Assembly: GCA_026394075.1 (NCBI GenBank)
Contig: JAPKYX010000216.1
Location: forward strand, 1-64,000
Reading direction: 5' to 3'
DNA from: Acidobacteriota bacterium
GTDB taxonomy: Bacteria > Acidobacteriota > Terriglobia > Bryobacterales > Bryobacteraceae
DNA: 64,000 nt
In this document: positions 60,365 to 64,000 of the stretch, in pieces
Layout: every line of letters begins with the position of its first letter
How positions within the stretch are numbered: position 1 is the first letter of the stretch
The notes under the pieces: generated by a model
Seen by the model: only the letters and a program-made list of their open reading frames with translations
Told to the model about the DNA's origin: nothing
The model's database searches: none
Translations under genes and position numbers: made by a program

Positions 60365-61201
60365 GTGAAAATTCCCTCAAGCGGCATCATTCCCCCCCTC
60401 GTCACGCCCCTGGCCTCGCCGGGTTCGCTGGATTATGCGGGCCTCGAAAATGTGGCCGGGCGGGCCATCGCCGCCGGTGTTACGGGCTTGTTCGTGCTGG
60501 GCACCACGGGCGAAGCACCCAGCCTGCCGATGCGGCTGAAAAGGGAACTGGTGCAGCGCACCATGGCGGTGACGGCGGGACGCCTGCCGGTGCTGGTGGG
60601 ATTGCTGGAAGCCTGCGTCGAGGATTCCCTGGAACTGGCCGAGTTCGCCGCCGCCCAGGGCGCCACCGGCCTGGTGCTGACTCCGCCGTTTTACTTTCCG
60701 ATGACGCAGTCGCAGCTGATCAGCTATGAGCCGGAAACCATCGCCCACCTGTGTCAGATGCCGCAGGTGTGTGGCGCGAAAGATTCCGGCGGCGATCTGG
60801 AACGCTTTGCCCGCACCCGCGCGCTGGTGCCCAGCCTGCCGCTGCTGTGGGGTCCGGAAGAACGGTTGCTCGATGCCATGGACTTGGGTGCCGATGGCGG
60901 CGTCACTGGTGGGGCCAATCTCTTCCCTGAACTTTACGTGGGTCTTTACCGGGCCCTCGAGGCGGGTGACCGCGAACGGGCGACGGCACTGAATGCGGTG
61001 GTGCAGTTGGTCAGCGAGCAGATATACTCCGCCTCCTATGGCGGCCCCAGTTTCCTGCTAGGCATGAAGTGCGCGTTGCAGGCACTGGGCCTGGCCAGCG
61101 GCCTGCCGGCTGAGCCGTTGACTGCTCTCGACGACGCAACGCAGGCACGCATTCAGGCCGCCTTGCCGGCACTCACGGCGCAATTGGCCGCTGTGCTCTA
61201 A
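60365..61201 (+). CDS. DapA/NanA-like aldolase with apparent internal deletion
   Basis: A 278-residue class I aldolase of the dihydrodipicolinate synthase superfamily. GIIPPLVTPLA, VLGTTGEAPSLP and Lys139 in VCGAKDSGGD (the Schiff base) are present. But the strand with the conserved YNxP, which supplies the catalytic tyrosine, is missing: FPMTQSQLISY at residue 121 is followed at once by EPETIAHLCQ, where family members have about 25 more residues. The loss is in frame, so the protein is continuous but probably altered or inactive. GTG start at 60365 gives the family N-terminus; a longer frame to 60284 is not used. It may be a DHDPS or N-acetylneuraminate-lyase-like paralogue. Confidence 0.8.
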   Translation: MKIPSSGIIPPLVTPLASPGSLDYAGLENVAGRAIAAGVTGLFVLGTTGEAPSLPMRLKRELVQRTMAVTAGRLPVLVGLLEACVEDSLELAEFAAAQGATGLVLTPPFYFPMTQSQLISYEPETIAHLCQMPQVCGAKDSGGDLERFARTRALVPSLPLLWGPEERLLDAMDLGADGGVTGGANLFPELYVGLYRALEAGDRERATALNAVVQLVSEQIYSASYGGPSFLLGMKCALQALGLASGLPAEPLTALDDATQARIQAALPALTAQLAAVL

Positions 61202-61236
61202 ATTGCACACCCCCGGCCTATCTGGGTGAAATGGCT

Positions 61237-61290
61237 CAGCGTCGTCTTGCGCTGCGGAATATGCCCCGGGCCGCTTATCGCAAGACGCTG
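61237..61290 (+). repeat. Imperfect inverted repeat in cytochrome leader
   Basis: CAGCGTCGTCTTGCG (61237-61251) is the complement of CGCAAGACGCTG (61279-61290) with three extra bases. It lies between the DapA-like stop and the NapC-like start. Confidence 0.55.
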
Positions 61291-61329
61291 ATTCGACAGA
61301 TCGTCTGATTGGCCCTTGAATTGCTCTCG

Positions 61330-61355
61330 ATTGGTGCGACTTTGTCTCGCCAATT
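61330..61355 (+). promoter_or_regulatory. Start-proximal hairpin of NapC-like gene
   Basis: ATTGG-x-GCGA pairs with TCGC-x-CAAT three bases before the ATG at 61359; there is no free Shine-Dalgarno. It could hide or define the start site. Confidence 0.35.
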
Positions 61356-61358
61356 CGA

Positions 61359-62795
61359 ATGAACAGATTCCTTGACCGGCCAATCCTCGCCCTGCTCACC
61401 AGCCACTGGTTGTCGATGCTCGGGTCGGGCTTGGTGACCACGGCGGCCATCTCCTGGCTGCTGGTGCTGCCCCTGCAAATGCGCGGCCACGTCGAAAACC
61501 CCTACATGGGGATTCTCCTCTTTGTCGCTCTGCCAATTCTGTTTGTGGCCGGTTTGCTACTGATTCCGGTGGGTGTTCTGTTGGACCGGCGGCGCGTGAG
61601 GCGTGGCGTCGCCGCCGCGCAGGACCGGCCCGCCGTGATGCGGCGCGTGGCCACATTTCTGGCGATCACCACGATTGCCAACGTGATCATCGCCTCCCAA
61701 CTCACCTACCGGGCGGTGGAGCACATGGAGACGGCGCAATTCTGTGGCCAGACCTGCCATGTGATGGCTCCTGAACTGGCCTCCTACCAGAATTCTCCGC
61801 ATTCCCGTGTGGCGTGCGTCTCCTGCCATGTCGCGCCCGGCGCCAGCGGTTGGTTTGCCGCCAAGGCGGCGGGAGTCCGGCAATTGAGCGCTGTTGCGTT
61901 GAACAACCACCCCCGCCCCATCGCGTCCGCCATTGAGTCCGGCATGCTGGTGCCTGACTCAGAGACCTGTGAGCGGTGCCATTGGCCGCAGGGTTCAGGG
62001 AGTGTGAAGTTTAGCGTCATCCCCAACTTTGGCGACGATGAAGCCAATACCGCCACCCAGACCGTGCTGATGATGATGGTCGGTGGGTCAAAGGCCGCAC
62101 GGGGGATCCACGGTGCGCATTTTGGCCCTGGGGTCAGTGTCCGTTACGCGGCCTTGGACCCCAAGCGCCAAACCATCCCCTGGGTGGAGTACACCAACGC
62201 AGAGAGCAATGACCGCCGCACGTATGTGTCGGCTGACGTCAAGGCCGACCAATTGGCCGCCGCACCGCGCTTCCAGATGCAATGCGTCGATTGTCATAAC
62301 CGGCCCACGCACCGGTTCGAACTGCCGGAGCGGGCGGTGAACCGTGCCATGGCCACAGGCGATCTGTCACCCGGATTACCGTTCCTGAAGAAACAGGCGG
62401 TGGAGCTATTGCGCAAAGAGTACGCCTCGGCCGACGAGGCGGGCCGGCGCATCCCGGAAGCGCTGACGGCCTTTTACGAAACCAAGTATCCGCAAGTGGC
62501 GGGCACCCAGCGGAAGGCCGTGACGGACGCGGGCAAGCAGTTGGCCGCCATTTATCAACGGAATGTCTTCCCGGACTTAAAAGTCACCTGGGGAACCTAT
62601 GTGAATAATCTCGGGCATACCGATTCGCCAGGCTGCTTCCGCTGCCATGACGATGCCCACGTGGCCGCCAATCAAGCCACCATCAAGCAGGATTGTGCCA
62701 GTTGCCACGAACTGCTGGCGGTGGAAGAGTCCACGCCAGAGATCTTAAAGACATTGGGGCTGGCGGGTAAAATCGCGCAGTTGCAAAAGCGGTAA
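61359..62795 (+). CDS. NapC/NirT-like membrane multihaem cytochrome c
   Basis: A 478-residue inner-membrane cytochrome. Three membrane helices (about 14-36, 48-76, 98-114) replace the usual single anchor, then a periplasmic domain with six haem motifs: C129-x3-C-H (AQFCGQTCHVM), and five C-x2-C-H motifs at Cys153, 204, 309, 426 and 446. The first is the CX3CH spacing found in some NapC/NirT-type quinol oxidisers (the FCGxxCHxM region). It should take electrons from the quinone pool and hand them to a periplasmic cytochrome, probably the small one encoded next, and on to the OmcA/MtrC-type protein. The ATG at 61359 has no ribosome site but a hairpin. Confidence 0.88.
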   Translation: MNRFLDRPILALLTSHWLSMLGSGLVTTAAISWLLVLPLQMRGHVENPYMGILLFVALPILFVAGLLLIPVGVLLDRRRVRRGVAAAQDRPAVMRRVATFLAITTIANVIIASQLTYRAVEHMETAQFCGQTCHVMAPELASYQNSPHSRVACVSCHVAPGASGWFAAKAAGVRQLSAVALNNHPRPIASAIESGMLVPDSETCERCHWPQGSGSVKFSVIPNFGDDEANTATQTVLMMMVGGSKAARGIHGAHFGPGVSVRYAALDPKRQTIPWVEYTNAESNDRRTYVSADVKADQLAAAPRFQMQCVDCHNRPTHRFELPERAVNRAMATGDLSPGLPFLKKQAVELLRKEYASADEAGRRIPEALTAFYETKYPQVAGTQRKAVTDAGKQLAAIYQRNVFPDLKVTWGTYVNNLGHTDSPGCFRCHDDAHVAANQATIKQDCASCHELLAVEESTPEILKTLGLAGKIAQLQKR

Positions 62796-62822
62796 ACCAC
62801 CCAATTCGGGTGGTCTGATTTT
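62796..62822 (+). terminator. Intercistronic terminator-like hairpin
   Basis: ACCACCC (62796-62802), loop AATTC, GGGTGGT (62808-62814), then CTGATTTT. It starts at the stop of the NapC-like gene and may lower readthrough into, or protect, the small cytochrome message. Confidence 0.6.
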
Positions 62823-62852
62823 GGCTGGAACTTAAAGGAGAACGGGAACCAA

Positions 62853-63164
62853 ATGAGAACACTGATCACAGCGGTAGTGGGCACGGCGCTGGGCGCGGCC
62901 CTGGTGCTGGCGGCCGACGCGGCGGCGGGAAAGGCAACATACGACAAGAGTTGCAAGTCCTGCCACGGTGCCGATGGCACGGCCAATGCGGCGATCGCCA
63001 AGGGCCTGAAGGTGGAAATGAAGGCCCTGGGCAGCAAGGAAGTCCAGGCCAAAAGCGACGCCGACATCAAGAAAGTGATCGTCGATGGTCAGGGCAAGAT
63101 GAAAGGCTACAAAATTGCTAACCCAGATGACGTCGTAGCCCATGTCCGGTCTTTGAAGAAGTAA
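62853..63164 (+). CDS. Small periplasmic cytochrome c
   Basis: A 103-residue class I cytochrome. A signal peptide (MRTLITAVVGTALGAALVLA) precedes a mature protein of about 80 residues with Cys34-x2-Cys37-His38 (KSCKSCHGADG) and a methionine ligand in GQGKMKGYKIA. AAAGGAGAACGGG lies before the ATG. It should shuttle electrons in the periplasm between the NapC-like cytochrome and the outer-membrane conduit. Confidence 0.92.
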   Translation: MRTLITAVVGTALGAALVLAADAAAGKATYDKSCKSCHGADGTANAAIAKGLKVEMKALGSKEVQAKSDADIKKVIVDGQGKMKGYKIANPDDVVAHVRSLKK

Positions 63165-63235
63165 TCAGGATCGGCTGGGTCTGGTTTCCGGAGCTGCCCG
63201 AAGCAGTAATCCGGACTTGAGTGGGGGAGGGTAAC

Positions 63236-64000
63236 GTGAAGCGAATCCAATGGCCGAAGGCGAAGTGGGCGGCAGCGGCAATTCTGCTGGGAGCAGCGGC
63301 GACGCTGGTCAGTCAGACTCCGAGTCCGTTTGCGCCCAATGAGGTTGCCGCCTATCTGGACCCGAACGTCGTAAACTTCGTTCGTCCGGGACTGGTGATC
63401 AAGGTGGAATCGGCCGAAGTGGCCACCGACGGCACCATCAGTGCTGTCGTGAATATCTCTGACCCTCGTGGGTTGGGGCTGGACCGGCTGGGTGTTAACA
63501 CGCCGGGCCCAGTTTCCTTGAGCTTTGTGGCCGCGTATCTCCCCCGCGGCCAGGCTCAGTACGTCTCCTACACCACCCGCCAGGCGACCGGCGCGGTGAG
63601 CGGCACCGTGACCCAGGCCGCATCTGATTCCGGTGGGGTCTATACCCAGTTGTCCGATGGCAAGTACCGCTACCGCTTCAACACCAAGGCTCCGGCCACC
63701 CATGACCGCAACGTCACGCACACCATCGGCGTCTACGGCAACCGCAACCTAACCGAGTTTGGGCTGCCGACCAACTATGCCAGCAACACTTTCAACTTCG
63801 TCCCCACCGGCGCCCCGGTGGCCGCTGTCCGTGATGTGATCCGGACCGAGAGCTGCAACCGCTGCCATGACCAGTTGAGCTTCCACGGTGGCTCCCGTCG
63901 CGGCATGGAGACGTGCGTGTTGTGCCACACGCCCCAGACCTCTGACCCGGATACGGGCAACACGATGGATCTGCCGGTCCTGGTTCACAAGCTCCATATG
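63236..64000 (+). CDS. OmcA/MtrC-type multihaem cytochrome, cut by the window edge
   Basis: The first 255 codons of a longer gene. GTG at 63236 follows GGGGGAGGGTAAC. After a signal-like N-terminus (AKWAAAAILLGAAATLVS) comes a beta-rich domain (about 35-200) and then the haem region with CNRCH at Cys207 and CVLCH at Cys227 so far; RGMETCVLCHTPQTSDPDT and VHKLHM fit OmcA/MtrC-family decahaem outer-surface cytochromes, which pass electrons to metals or other extracellular acceptors. More haem motifs should follow beyond 64000. No stop is reached in the window. Confidence 0.82.
   Translation, partial: MKRIQWPKAKWAAAAILLGAAATLVSQTPSPFAPNEVAAYLDPNVVNFVRPGLVIKVESAEVATDGTISAVVNISDPRGLGLDRLGVNTPGPVSLSFVAAYLPRGQAQYVSYTTRQATGAVSGTVTQAASDSGGVYTQLSDGKYRYRFNTKAPATHDRNVTHTIGVYGNRNLTEFGLPTNYASNTFNFVPTGAPVAAVRDVIRTESCNRCHDQLSFHGGSRRGMETCVLCHTPQTSDPDTGNTMDLPVLVHKLHM

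Noticed and set aside
1-64000. tRNA, rRNA or mobile-element genes
   Set aside because: No cloverleaf, rRNA core or transposase/integrase motif could be read in the gaps or frames inspected.

Overview
The window is GC-rich, densely coded chromosomal DNA. It most resembles an Acidobacteriota genome of the Bryobacterales/Solibacter type. This inference rests on gene content: the secreted DUF1592 (planctomycete-type cytochrome) plus DUF1552 pair, many secreted S9 and M24 peptidases, an ECF sigma factor with a membrane tail, a PEP-CTERM protein, a DUF3299 lipoprotein and a dispersed intergenic repeat beginning (A)CCGAGCCGCGAC. No rRNA, tRNA, phage, insertion sequence or CRISPR array was seen. The DNA reads as ordinary core chromosome with a few odd genes.

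Layout. 0.1-5.1 kb: nitrogen assimilation (amtB-glnK leftward; a beta-barrel porin and glnA rightward, with a hairpin-T-tract leader before glnA). 5.2-15.2 kb: NicO-type metal exporter; deoC coupled to a GAF/SpoIIE phosphatase; lysA; a DUF3299 lipoprotein; an EthD-like protein; a pseudopilin; a cytochrome b plus Tat-exported molybdopterin oxidoreductase pair; an MFS carrier. 15.1-17.3 kb: repeat-rich accessory stretch with an NTF2-like secreted protein and an LRR protein that looks like the front part of a Roco protein. 17.3-24.8 kb: secreted beta-helix protein, S9 peptidase, a glycosyltransferase fused in frame to a CocE-type hydrolase, and yggS. 24.8-30.3 kb: a PD-(D/E)XK-like protein, a DUF697-like membrane protein, an SDR, an MFS carrier and an old-yellow-enzyme family protein.

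30.3-38.8 kb: a long leftward run with the haem operon (ccsA-like, hemA, hemC, an SUMT-HemD fusion; 4-base overlaps), Smr and GNAT proteins, preceded by HU, an M50 protease, two glycosyltransferases and prepilin peptidase. 38.8-44.5 kb: flavin reductase, nitrilase, YkgJ, a PLP enzyme, PspC, then an ECF sigma factor with a transmembrane tail coupled to a secretin-like periplasmic protein. 44.7-58.2 kb: secreted degradation genes (DUF1552/DUF1592 pair, ankyrin protein, aminopeptidase P, S9 peptidase, GH63-like glucosidase, mutarotase-like protein, PEP-CTERM protein). 58.3-61.2 kb: ATP-grasp plus 2Fe-2S pair, and a DapA-like aldolase with an apparent internal deletion. 61.4-64.0 kb: a multihaem cytochrome cluster (NapC-like six-motif membrane cytochrome, small cytochrome c, and the start of an OmcA/MtrC-type cytochrome cut by the window edge), which looks like an extracellular electron transfer conduit.

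Three sequence patterns cut across genes: the dispersed intergenic repeat; many genes with a -10-like hexamer only 6-13 bases before the start codon and no Shine-Dalgarno (likely leaderless or very short leaders); and frequent ATGA/GTGA stop-start overlaps within operons.
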